From positions 1-64,000 of the forward strand of contig CAJNDS010000125.1 in assembly GCA_905221605.1 (NCBI GenBank): 64,000 bases of DNA, in the 5' to 3' direction. This document shows, in pieces, positions 10,218-22,200 of this stretch (positions are counted from its first letter, which is position 1; every line of letters begins with the position of its first letter). The translations under genes were made by a program, and so were the position numbers. The notes under the pieces are model-generated. The model was not told the origin of the DNA and made no database searches. It saw only the letters and a program-made list of their open reading frames with translations. The DNA comes from Symbiodinium natans (Eukaryota > Sar > Dinophyceae > Suessiales > Symbiodiniaceae).

Positions 10218-13200
10218 CTGGACTTCACTCTATAGCCTTTCAACCTCCCAGCGACCCTGAAGCCTAAAAACCTAAACCTGTCACAAGCCTATTTAGGGTT
10301 TAGGGTGTAGGGTTCCGGGTTTAGGGTTTAGGGTTTAGGGTTTAGGGTTTGAAGGCCTTCAAAACGGACCACACGATGGTTGCCCACCCGAGCATGGTGA
10401 GCCCAATTGCCCAACAGCTCGAAAAGCCAGCCTGAACTCTACACCCTAAACCCCCAAACCCTAACTTCACTCTAAACCGCAAAACCCTAAACCCAAGGCC
10501 CTGAACCCTAAACCCTAAACCCTAAACCCTAAACCCTAAACCCTAAACCCTAAACCCTAAACCCTAAACCCTAAACCCTAAACCCCAAGGCCCTAAACCC
10601 AGTAAGGCTACAAGGTTATGGAGTGACCCTCAAACCTCCTCCGCTTCCCCCCCCTTCTCCGCCCCAATGCCGATGCTGAGAGGTGGACACACCCGACAGC
10701 GCAAAAAGCGCAAAGGTCTTCGGAGCAATCACCGCCACCTTTGCCGTCTGCGGAGCGTTTGGGGGTTTAGGGGATTTCGGGGTTTAGGGTTTAGGGTTTG
10801 GGGGTTCAGGGCTTAGGGTGTAGGGTGAAGGTTCATGGGTAGGATTGGGTAGAACCTTCTTCGGGGCACTTGCAACGCGAAAGGTGACAACCCAGGAACC
10901 TGCAAAAGGGGCTTAGGGCTGAGTTTCGTTTAGGAGGTTGTGGGATGAGGAGTTTGTTGAACTCGGGCTTTTCGAAGTGGTTTGGGCTTCAGGGTTAGGG
11001 TTTAGGGTTTGAACTCGGGCTTTTCGAAGTGGTTTGGGCTTAGGGTTTAGAGTTTAGGTTTAGGATTTGAGGTTTAGAGTTTAGGCTTTAGAGCTTACAG
11101 TTTAGGCCTTAAGGTTTAGGGCACTCAACAATCATAGGGCCTGGTTACCTGGCGGTAGAAGTAGGGTCAGTAAGTGTCTTTGTGGGGTCTTCCAAGCTTA
11201 CTTCTAACTCCCCACAAATAGGCCCTAAACCCTAAACCCTAAACCCTAAACCCTAAATAACCCTGAAACCCTGAAATCCAAAACACATCCTGCTTGCCAA
11301 CTCTGCCTTCCGGAGAATCTGCCAGTCGGTCGCATGGTCCACACCAAAGACCTGCTGCTTTGTGGGGTTTAGGGTTTAGGGTTTAGGGTTTAGGGTTTAG
11401 GGTTTAGGGTTTAGGGTTTAGGGTTTAGGGTTTAGGGTTTAGGCCGAAACCGAACCCTGAACATCCCAGCTGCAGGCAGCCTGCGGCCACTCTCCAGGAA
11501 TAGGCTTGTCAAGGAACCTGGCAAGGTTTAGGGTTTAGGGCTTAGGGCTTAGGCCTTATGGATGTGTCTAGGGTTAGGCTTAGGGTTTATAGGTTTAGGA
11601 TTTTGGAGTTGCTCGGGTTTTTAGGGTCTATGGGGCTTGCCGGAGTTTTGAGGCTTTCCGGTGTTGTTTAGGGGCTCTTGGGACCTTCTATGCCTAAACC
11701 CCTACATCCCGCTTCGACCCTGAACGGTTTATAGGGTTCAATCCCAACTAGCCAGCTCCCTAACCCTAAACCCTAAACCCTAAACCCCAAACCCCAAACC
11801 CCAAACCCTAAACCCTAAACCCCAAACCCTAAACCCTGGGTCCCTAAACCCTAAACCCTAAACCCTAAACCCTAAACCCTAAACCCTAAACCCTGTTTAG
11901 GGTTTAGAGACCCCAGGTCGCTGGACCCCCCAGTCGCCCCCCTCCCGAGTCGGGGCCCCGCACATGGCGAAAGGCAAGAGGAATAAGAAGGCCGGGATGG
12001 ACATGTAGGCCACCGTGTCGTAGACCTAACGGGTTTAGGGTTTAGGGTTTAGGGTTTAGGGTTTAGGGTTTAGGGTGTAGGCCACCGTGTCGTAGACCTG
12101 AGGCTTGAACAGAAGCCCCCCCGCTGATATTGGGGTTTAGGGTTTAGGGTTTAGGGTTTGGGTTTAGGGTTTAGGGTTTAGGGATTGGGGTTTCGGGTTT
12201 AAGGTTTAGGGTTTAGGGTTTAGGGTGTAGGGTGTGGGTGGAGAAAAAAGGGGTTTCTAAGTACAGGCCCCTAGATATCGGGCCCTGAAGCTTTAAGGTG
12301 GGGACCTACTATTTACCAAATCATTGTATACCCTGCAAAAACCTTGCTCTTCAGGGCTTGGGGCTGAGGTGGAGAGTCCTAAACCCTAAACCCTAAACCC
12401 TAAACCCTAAACCCTAAACCCTAAACCCTAAACCCTAAACCCTAAACCCTAAACCCTAAACCCCAATCCCTAAACACTCGAGAGGTCTCCTGAGGTCGCA
12501 GAAATTAGGCTCCCTTGATGGGATGACGAGTCAGGGTTTAGGGTTTAGGGTTTAGGGTTTAGGGTTTGGGGTTTGGGGTTTAGGGTTTAGGGCTTAGGGC
12601 TTAGGGCTTAGGGTTTAGGGTTTAGGGTTGAGGGTTGAGGGTTGAGGGTTTAGGGTTTGGGGTTTGGGTTTGGGGTTTGGGGTTGAAAAAGGGATTTTGG
12701 TGACACGAACCATGCCTGAAATCAAGCCCTGAACTTGCTACAGCTCTTCGTAGGGAACTGGTTTGGGGCTTAGGGGTGTAGGAGTTGGCCCCTATATGGG
12801 GGTTTCTGACATTAGAGGCTTGTTCTAAGGGGGAATCCCTACTATTTAGGGGTCAGGGGTCTTCCCTCTTTTCGCAAACCCCATTTTCCTCACGGGCCTG
12901 GTTCCCCTAAGTCCCTGTTAAGAACCAAGTTAACAGAACTACCCTAAACCCTAGACCCTAAACCCTAAGCCCTAAGCCCTAAGCCCTAAGCCCTAAGCCC
13001 TAAGCCCTAAGCCCTAAGCCCTAAGCCCTAAGCCCTAAGCCCTAAGCCCTAAGCCCTAAGCCCTAAACCCTAAACCGTTCGGACCATGGGTTGTTCTTGC
13101 GTGCTGGCTGCAATCTTCGGTCGGGGAGGGGTGTAAAGTGTGAAGCCTTTGGTTGGAAGGGAGTCTGCACTCCCAACCCTAAACCCTAAACCCTAAACCC

Positions 13201-16200
13201 TAAACCCTAAACCCTAAACCCTAAACCCTAAACCCTAAATACTCATCACCTGCAAGCGCAGCAGGCCCTGCATCCAAGGAGCATTAAGCTTCATCTCACC
13301 CAGGACGCCTGGCAGCTGAAACTTTCGGGGGTTCGGGGCTTCGGGGCTTCGGCCGGGTGTAGACAATTTGGGTGTAGGGTTTAGGGTTTAGGGTTTAGGG
13401 TTTAGGGTTTAGGGTTTAGGGTTTAGGGTTTAGGGTTTAGGGTTTAGGGTTTAGGGTTTGGGGTTTAGGGTTTGGGGTTTAGGGTTGAGGGTTTAGGGTT
13501 CAGGGTTTAGGTTCGGGGCTTCGGCCGGGGATGGACCCTCTGAGCTTTCCTTCGAGACAAGATCCAATACACAACCTCGCCCAAAGCATACGTAGGAACC
13601 CTAAACCCTAAACCCTAAACCCTAAACCCTGAACCCTTCACCCTAAACCCGAAAGACCGGACACCCCGAAGCCCTGAAGACCCCATGCTAGGCCCGAAGC
13701 CAACGGCCTGAAACTCACTGGACTAGCCCCTTATTGTCCCTCATGCCAGTTTTCATGGCATGGATCCGAAAATACTGATACCCCAAACCCTGATACCCTA
13801 ATTTACGGGCCCCGGCCCTACGCCCCATACTTTGGGACGTTCCCCTTACTAGCAGTCAATGATCATCGGGGGTGCCATAATCCTTACTAAGGACTCTTAG
13901 CATCAGGGGGAACATCCCAACCCTAAACCCTAAACCCTAAACCCTGAACACTGAACCCTAAACCCTAAGCCCTAAACCGTAAACCCTAAACCCATGCACC
14001 ACCCCCTCAGAGGCCACAGCGCCTGCCAGCGCGAGGTTCAAGGAGCCGCAGAGCAAGGACAGTACACAGATCGCGACCTCAAGGGCTGAGGGGACTTAGG
14101 GCCAGAATTTGTCAGGCTTGGTTTTGGGGTTTGAGGTTAGGGTTTAGGGTCTAGGGTTTAGGGATCCAGGGTTGAGGGTTTAGGGGTTTAGGGATTTAGG
14201 GATGAGGGAGTTAGGGTTTAGGGATTTAGGGATTTAGGGATTTAGGGATTTAGGGATTTAGGGATTTAGGGTTTAGGGTTTAGGGTTTAGGGTTCAGGAA
14301 ACCCTGAACTGAAACCATAAAATCCCGAACCCTAGGCTGATACAGGCCCTCAACACGCCAGAGCGGCAGTCAACCATCGAGTAGCGAGCTCCAGCTGACA
14401 GGGCAAAGGGTGTAGGGTTTAGGGTTTCGGGTTTTGGGCTTCGGGTTGACTTCGACACCCTGGATATCCCACAAGGCACCAAAGGCACGACAGGTCTTGG
14501 CACAAAAATCGGCTTCGGGAAACTCATTTAGTGCATCGGGGTTTAGGGTTCGGATTTTTCTTTCCATTTTGTGGGGGGGTGCGGGGGTGGCGGGGCGGGT
14601 GGCCTAACCCTAAACCCCAAACCCAAAACCCAAAACCCCTAAACCCCAAACCCCAAACCCTAAACCCAAAAACCCTAAACCCTAAACCCTAAACCCTAAA
14701 CCCTAAGCCCCACCCAAACCCCGTGAGCTGAGGCACGCCCAGGATCATGTTGCTGCTCGACTTTCCGTGCGACTCGGAGCCTGGCCAGGCGGGGGGAGGT
14801 TGGGGGTTGTGGGGGGGTTTAGGGGATCAGGGGTTTGGGTTTTTTGGGGGGTTTTGGGTTTTTTTTTGGGGGGGGGGGGGGGGTTGGGCGATGTTGGGGG
14901 TTTCGGGTTTTTGTCGAGGGTTTTGGGGGGTTTAGGGGATTAGCGGTTTAGGGTTTAGGGGGTTTAGGGTCTTAGGGTTTAAGGTCTTAGGTCGGGATTT
15001 TGGGTCTTAGGCGTTTTAGGGTCTTAGGGGGTTCTAGGGTTTGAGGGCCTTAGGCGGGTTTAGGGTCCTTGCCCCATACCGGGGCCCCATGCCGAATTCA
15101 ACTAGCAAGGCCCAGGGCCCCGACCCATGATCTTGGCCATGGTGAAGACGCAGGCGCACAGAACGCCCAGGCTCATCAGGAAGATCCTCAGCACGAAGAA
15201 AGCCCTAAACTCCTACACACCTAAACTAAACACACCCTTCTAGACCCAAACACACCCTGCTATGATTGGGGTTGTAGGGTTGCTTTGGGGGGCCTTGAGG
15301 GGTTTAGGGTTGGTTCGTGGGTAGTTGAGTGCAGGATTGTGAGCCACCCCAAGTACGGATATGACCAGTTCTAACTGCAGTTACTACCTGTAACCCTAAC
15401 CCTAAATTAAACCCTAAACCCTAAACCCTAAACCCTAAACCCTAAACCCTAAACCCTAAACGGGATGAAGCCAAGCGTCTCGCAGAACTTCCAGGGCTTC
15501 AGTGGGTACAGGCCAAACATGGCCAGCCTAACCGCAGGGTTCGGGGTTTCGGGTTTAGGGTCATATAGGGGTTTAAGTTTAGGGTTTAGGGTTTAGGGTT
15601 TGGGGGTTGGGGTTTGGGGTTTGGGGTTTGGGGCTTGGGGTTTGGGGTTTGGGGTTTGGGGTTTGGGGTTTGGGGTTTGGGGTTTGGGGTTTGGGGGGAG
15701 GGTTTGGGGTCTAGGGTATCTAGGGGTTAGGGTTACATATCCGCCCCCCCCAAACCCATACCCCTTAACCAACCTTACCGGTTCCTTGGACGTAGAAAAG
15801 GGGTGGGGGCAGTTTACTGTAAGTGTATGCCCATGGGAGTTATTGGATGTTGAACACTTCTTGGAACAACTGTCAGCCTGCAAGGAACCCCTAAACCCTA
15901 AACCCTAAGCCTGGTTTATGGCGGGAGGGGGGGTTGACATTCCCGAGAGGGCCTCCATCCTCCCCATGCCTTAAAGCCTAAAGGCTCCATCCTGCACCCC
16001 AAGCCCTGTTTTTTCTTGGGTCTTCCAACGGACTACCTAAGTCTTTTTTGGGAGTGGGATATTGGGAGCAGTCCTTATTGGAGAATATAGGACCTCCCTA
16101 GTAAGGACTGTTAAGGGGGAACATCCCAAGGAAAGCAGATCCCCTAGACCCTAAAACCTCAACCCTTCCATCGCAGGCGAGAAGCCCTTGTTGTGACAGG

Positions 16201-19200
16201 AAGGTCGTCAAGGGCAAGCAGGATCTGATGATCAGGTTCACCGCGATGCTGATGTACCTGTGGACTAAACCTCAGACCTTGAATCCACATACACTCCCCG
16301 AAAACCCTGACAAACCGCTAGAGGGCCTAGAGACCCGAAACTAAACCTCAAAACCATGAAGCCCTACACCGCCCTAAGCCCTAAGCCCTAAGCCCTAAAC
16401 CCCGACACCCTGAAACCCAAACCCTAAACCCTACACCCTACACCCTAAACCCTAAATCCTAAGCCCTAAACCCTAAATCCTAAACCGCCAAAACCCCGAA
16501 AAAACCCTCCAGCCTGAGACCGGAACCGAGGACCCGGCCCCAGACTGAAATTATTCAGAGCGATGTTCAGGGCGAAGACGCTCCCTGTTCCAGGCGTTGA
16601 GGATTTAGGGTTTCGGGTTTAGGGTGCTAGGGTGCTGGGGTTTAGGGTTTAGGGTCTAGGGTTTAGGGCTTTAGGGTTCAGGGCTTCGTAGGGTTTGGCT
16701 TTAGGTTTCAGGGTTTAGGTCTTCCGCCTCGTAGGGTTTCGGAAGTAAAGAAGGCCTCTACGACTTCATACTGCCTAAGACGTCTACGGTTTTGGGGCTT
16801 TAGGGTTTTGGGGGTGTTAGGGTTCCGAAAAAAATCTCAAAATCTGAAAATCTCAAAAGGGCTTAGGCTTTAGGATTTAGGGTTTAGGGCTACTGGAGGC
16901 CTTCGGGGAGAAACAGTAAATTCCAGAAAGTTGGAGCATCCGTATCCCCATACCCCAACAGGTATACTAAAGGCAATCCCAGCTCTAAGCATCCTTAAGC
17001 CATGTTCCAACTTTCTGGAGTTTACTGAAGTTCAAGACTCATCAAGTTTTAAGTTTCCGGCTTCAAGGGACGAAGAGGTCAAGGGGGGGGCATGGGTTTT
17101 TGCCCTCAACCCTAAACCCTAAACCCTAAACCCTAAGCCCTAAGCCCTAAACCCTAACTTTAGGAATCCGGGTGCTACTCGGGGGTTCATGGGTTGTAGC
17201 TGGCAAAGAGGACTGCAGGCATTTTGGGGTCCAGGTTCTAGAGCAAACCCAAGCAATAAGAAGGGGTACCAAGTTTTTTGCCCAGTGGGGCGTCTCTATC
17301 CCTGAACCCTGAACCCTAAACCCAAAACCCTAAACCCTAACCCTAAACCCTGAAAAACCCTGAACCCTAAAGCCTAAACCCGAAAGCCTAAACCCAAAAC
17401 CCTAAAGCCTAAAGCCTAAACCCGAAACCCTGAACAAACCCTGGCGAAGCCAGGCGGCCGAAGATGCACACAGAGATGATCGACCACCACTCCTTCTTCG
17501 TGATGTTCCTTGTCGGTTTAGGGTTTAGGGTTTAGGGTGTAGGGTTTCAGGGTGTAGGGTGTTGCAAGGCTTAGCCAATTGAGTTTAGGGGTTTAGGGTG
17601 TAGGACTACCCCTAATCCCTAGACCCTAAACCCCCTTGAACGCCCTCAACTTAGGGTCTAGGGCTTCGACGCTCCTCAACCCCAAGAAAAGGGAATCTGG
17701 TCAACCCTGCGCCTCCTTGTTGATTGCCCGTGAGGGGATTCAATAGGGGATCCGAAGTGGGGGCTTGGCTGACTTCTGAACCCCTCCTAAAAGTTTAGCT
17801 TTTGGGCTCCTTTTAGTAGTTTCAAAAACCCAAAAAAGTTAAAGTCCTAAGAGCCAGGCAGAAGAAAGCCAAGTAGGGGTCCTTCAATTTGGGCCCCCTT
17901 GTTATATAACCTTTACGTACACTATGCATACAATCACGGGCCCACACTTCGGATCCCTGTAGATAAGGGTAGGGGGCCATACCAAGGGCCCATGGTTCCA
18001 ACCCTAGATTCAAGGGTTTAGGGGCCCTGAACCCTAAACCCTAAACCCTAAACCCTAAACCCTAAACCCTAAACCCTAAACCCTAAACCCTGAATTGAAG
18101 GGGTTTAAGACGGTTGAATGTCGCTGTGCCTGTTTTTGCTTTGGGGCTTCGGGCGGCTTAGGGTTGTTAAGGGCTATAGGGTGTTCAGTGCTTAGATGCT
18201 TTAGGCTAGTACTTTAGGGCTTCAAGAGACTTAGGGCTTCAGATGATTTAGTGCAAACCATCACCCCCTAACTCACACCCCGGCGAACCCAGAAAGTGGA
18301 ACCCTGAACCCTCAAACCGCAAACCCTAAACCCTAAACCCTAAACCCTAAACCCTAAACCCTAAACCCTAAACCCTAAACCCTAAACCCTAAACCCTAAA
18401 CCCTAATCCTAAACCCTAAACCTCCCACAGAATCCCTATCCAAGCGTAATGTTTTTTGGATGTCGAGGCGCCCCCAATCTTCAATGAGCTGCTTTGGCTC
18501 GATCCTGCTCTCAAGCGCCGGTCAGGGTTTAGGATTTAGGGTTTAGGGTTTAGGGTTTAGGGTTTAGTGTTTAGGGTTTAGGGTCTAGGGTTTAGGTTTT
18601 ACCCTAGTTAGGGTTTAGGGCTTAGGGCTGAGGGCTTGGGGCCCTCAACTCCCAAACCCGAACACACAAAGCCATCAACACAGCAAAAACACCATACGCC
18701 CCATCAAAACCCCCAAACCCTGAACCCTGAGTCCTAGGCACTGAACCACTGGGGAATTCATTTAGGAAGTTGGCAGCAACAAGTTGAGTTTAGGGTTTAG
18801 GGTTTAGGGTTCAGGGTTTAGGGTTTAGGGTTCAGGGTTTCGGGTTTAGGGTTTAGGGTTTAAGGTTTAAGGTTTAGGGTTTAGGGTTTAGGGTTTAGGG
18901 TTTAGGGTAGACTCAATCCTACTTCGGGCTTGGCGATCCCCACTCCCCTCACCCTTGCTTTGCTTTGCGATCCAACACCCGGCCTGTACGGCGTTTTGTA
19001 CCTGGGCGACGGGTTTTCACTTAAAATCCAGAAAGCATCCCCTAAAAGCATGTGAAACCCTAAGCGCCCAAGCCCCTTTCGAAACCCTAAACCCTAAACG
19101 CTAAACCCTAAACACTAAACCCTCCAAAAACCTGTTAAACCCCCCCAAGCCCTGAAACCCAGAAACCCAATAAGAGCCCGAAATCCCAAGCCCTGACCTC

Positions 19201-22200
19201 CCCAAGATGAGCCTACATTCAGCTTCAGGACTTCAAACCCTAAACCCTAAACCCTAAACCCTAAACCCTAAACCCTAAACCCTAAACCCTAAACCCTAAA
19301 CCCTAAACCCTAAACCCTAAACCCTAAACCCTAAACCCTAAACCCTAAACCCTAAACCCTAAACCCTAAACCCTAAACCCTAAACCCTAACCCTAAACCC
19401 TAAACGCTAAGATGGGTTCAAGATGGCTTCAGGAGGGTCTCACCCATAGAAGGCCTTTGTATATACATATACATATATAAATATATCATAAGGGTACGAA
19501 GGGTCATGTGAAAGGGACCTCCCGAAACCAAATTTAGGCTCCAGGGTTTAGAGCTTAGGGTCTTGGGACCAGATGGTGGGCCTGAGATATGCTTTCATCA
19601 GACTGAAGAGCATAAGTGTAGCCAGCCAGAACTCAAGGTGACCCACTCAAATCCTAGCAAGTACCGGTTCGCAAGTACCGGTTCTTGGTGGAGTTTGGGG
19701 AGTTCGTAATTAACAGAGACCCCTGTTGAAGGGGTGGGAAGTATTAAGCTCCTCAACCCCTCTATCACATCCGTCTTGCCAACCTGCATCCCTACCACCT
19801 ACCAACTACTTGCGCAAGAACTTCCTTACAAGGGTGATATAGGGACTGTTTTTGTTTTTTTTTTTTTTTTTTTTGGGGGGGGGGGGGGGGGGGAGGGGGG
19901 GATTCTTAAGCAAATCGTAGCTACAGAGTCCCACATACCCTACTTGTAACTACCCATGAGCCTGCAAGTGCAGTTTGGATTTGAGGCTTCTGGGCTTGGG
20001 GGGGGGGGGGGGGTTCTACGCCACAAACCTCCTAAACCTACTAAACCTGCTTACACCCTAAGCCTCCTAGCCTTCTAAACTTCGGGTTCAGGGTTTATAT
20101 AGGGTTTCCGGATTTAGGGTTTAGGGCCCTCAACGGCCCAAACCGCAACACCTCCAAGCTCAACATGTCTCCAAGCCGCAAGGCACCGTACCTCAGCAGG
20201 GCAAGAGACGGTGGAAGGTTGCAGCGAGCCCGGGTATAGGGTTGGGGTGAGTTGTGGGAATCAGGGCTTAGGAGTTTGGGGTTTAGGGTTTATTGGTTTT
20301 TGTAGGGTATGAAGAACTTCGGGGCTTTTGCCTGAACCCTAACCTAAACCTTACACCCTAAACCCGAAACCCTTTGTGGTTCTGAAGTTTCGGGCTGTGA
20401 GAGGCTCAGCGCGCACCTGGGTGCAAGGTCACGCCAGGGTCCTCAGCTACCTTGGAGCCCCAAGGTAGTACCCTTGGCCTCAGGGAATATAGCGGCCGTA
20501 TTAGGAGTATTTTAAGGGAAACCTCTTGGGTAGATCCTTAGGGGTCCGAGTCGGACCTCCCTTGAACACAGCTAGATGACCACCCTAAACCCTAAACCCT
20601 AGACCCTAAACCCTAAGCCCTAACACCCGCAAGCTCCGAACTCAACCATGAACCGAAAGCCCTAAGCCCGAACCACCCTAAGAACCCTGCTAAACCCCCG
20701 TCAACCCAGCCCAAAACCTCAAAGTCTAAGCCGTAAATTCCTGCACCCCCGAATGAAGCCTTGGGATCTTCCCCCTTATACTTACTACAATCCCTATGAC
20801 GGCCTGCTAGCATAAGGGCCCTAAACCCTAAACCCTAAACCCTAAACCCTAAACCCTAAACCCTAAACCCTAAACCCCCAAAAAATGCAGCCCTAAGCCC
20901 TAAAGGCCCTAAACGGGCTGCCCAGCCGCAGGATGATAAAACAAAAGAAGGAGATGAACTGCTGCATGGCCGTCAGGGCCTGCAGGGAGTGTGCAGGGGC
21001 TGGCGGGTTTTTTCTTTCGGGTTTCGTGGGGGGGCGTTGGGGTTTGGGGTTTGGCGTTTGGCGTTTGGGGTTTGGGGTTTAGGGTTTGGGGTTTGGGGTT
21101 TAGGGTTTAGGGTTAAAAGCGGAGGGGGGGGGGGGGGGGGGGGGGATGGGTTAGGGTTGGGCTTTCAGTACCCAGGAACCTCCAAGTAGTATTTGTGTAC
21201 TGGGACCCGACCCCCAGGAAAAAGGAAAAGGGTACCACTGGGAGGCGATAACCGGGTTTTCGCGGGGTCTTAGTGTTTTTGGGCCCCGCCCCTTGTAAGC
21301 CCTAAATCCTCAACCCCTGACGCCCAAAACTCGTCCAAAACAGCCCCCCAAACCCTGAACCCTAGACCCTAAACCCTAAACACTAAACCCTAAACCCTAA
21401 ACAACCTGAAACCGAGCCAGGCTGCAAAGCCCACGGGACAGCCGTGTAAGTCTTTGGTGAGCACGTCGCCGTTGGGAAGCTCGTAGCCCTGTTGGGTGCG
21501 GTTTAGGGTTTAGGATTTAGGGTTTAGGGTTTAGGGTTTAGGGTTTAGGGTTTCTGCGGCTTAGGGGCCTTGGCTGAAAAGTACCACAAAGAAGTTCAAA
21601 CCAGCCACAAAGAGCTAACCCAGATATAACTCTCCATGAGCCTCACAGTAGCACCCAAAACCCTGAACCCTAAATCCAACACCCTAAGCATCAACACCTG
21701 AGTTTACCCAATTCTTTTCGGGAAAGACGATTTAGGGGCTTTTGCTTCAAGGGTTTAGAAACGAGTTGAGCAACACCGGCCATGAAAGCCAGCGCGCCTT
21801 GGGCAGCGTGACGTTGGTCCGGAAGACCCAGCCCATGAAGATGTTCATGAAAGACCTGCTGGTCGCGCTAGAGCGCCCTTAAGTTGCTTAAAGGTGTGTA
21901 GGAGTTTGGGGTTTAGAGTTTAGGGTTAAGGGTTCAGGGTTAGGGTTTAGGGTTTGGGGCTTAGGGCTAGGGGCTTAGGGCTTAGGGCTTAGGGTTTAGG
22001 GTTTAGGGTTCGGGGATTAGGGTTTAGGGTAAGTTTAGGGTTTTGGGTTTTGGGGGGTGTAAACTCTAAACTCCAGGGTTCAGGGTGGCCTGAAGTACCC
22101 AGATCCATCAGGATGCGTGAGCCCTAAACCCTAAACCCTAAATTATTTTGGGTTTAGGGTTTAGGGTTTAGGGTTTAGGGTTTAGGGTTTAGGGTTTAGG

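Noticed and set aside
15593-15908. Proline- or glycine-rich protein of ~100 residues
   Set aside because: Product of the TTTGGGG variant array and its complement.
21430-21488. Actin fragment (YELP.G)
   Set aside because: Only four residues agree; the exon is in phase with a transporter exon upstream and continues without actin similarity.
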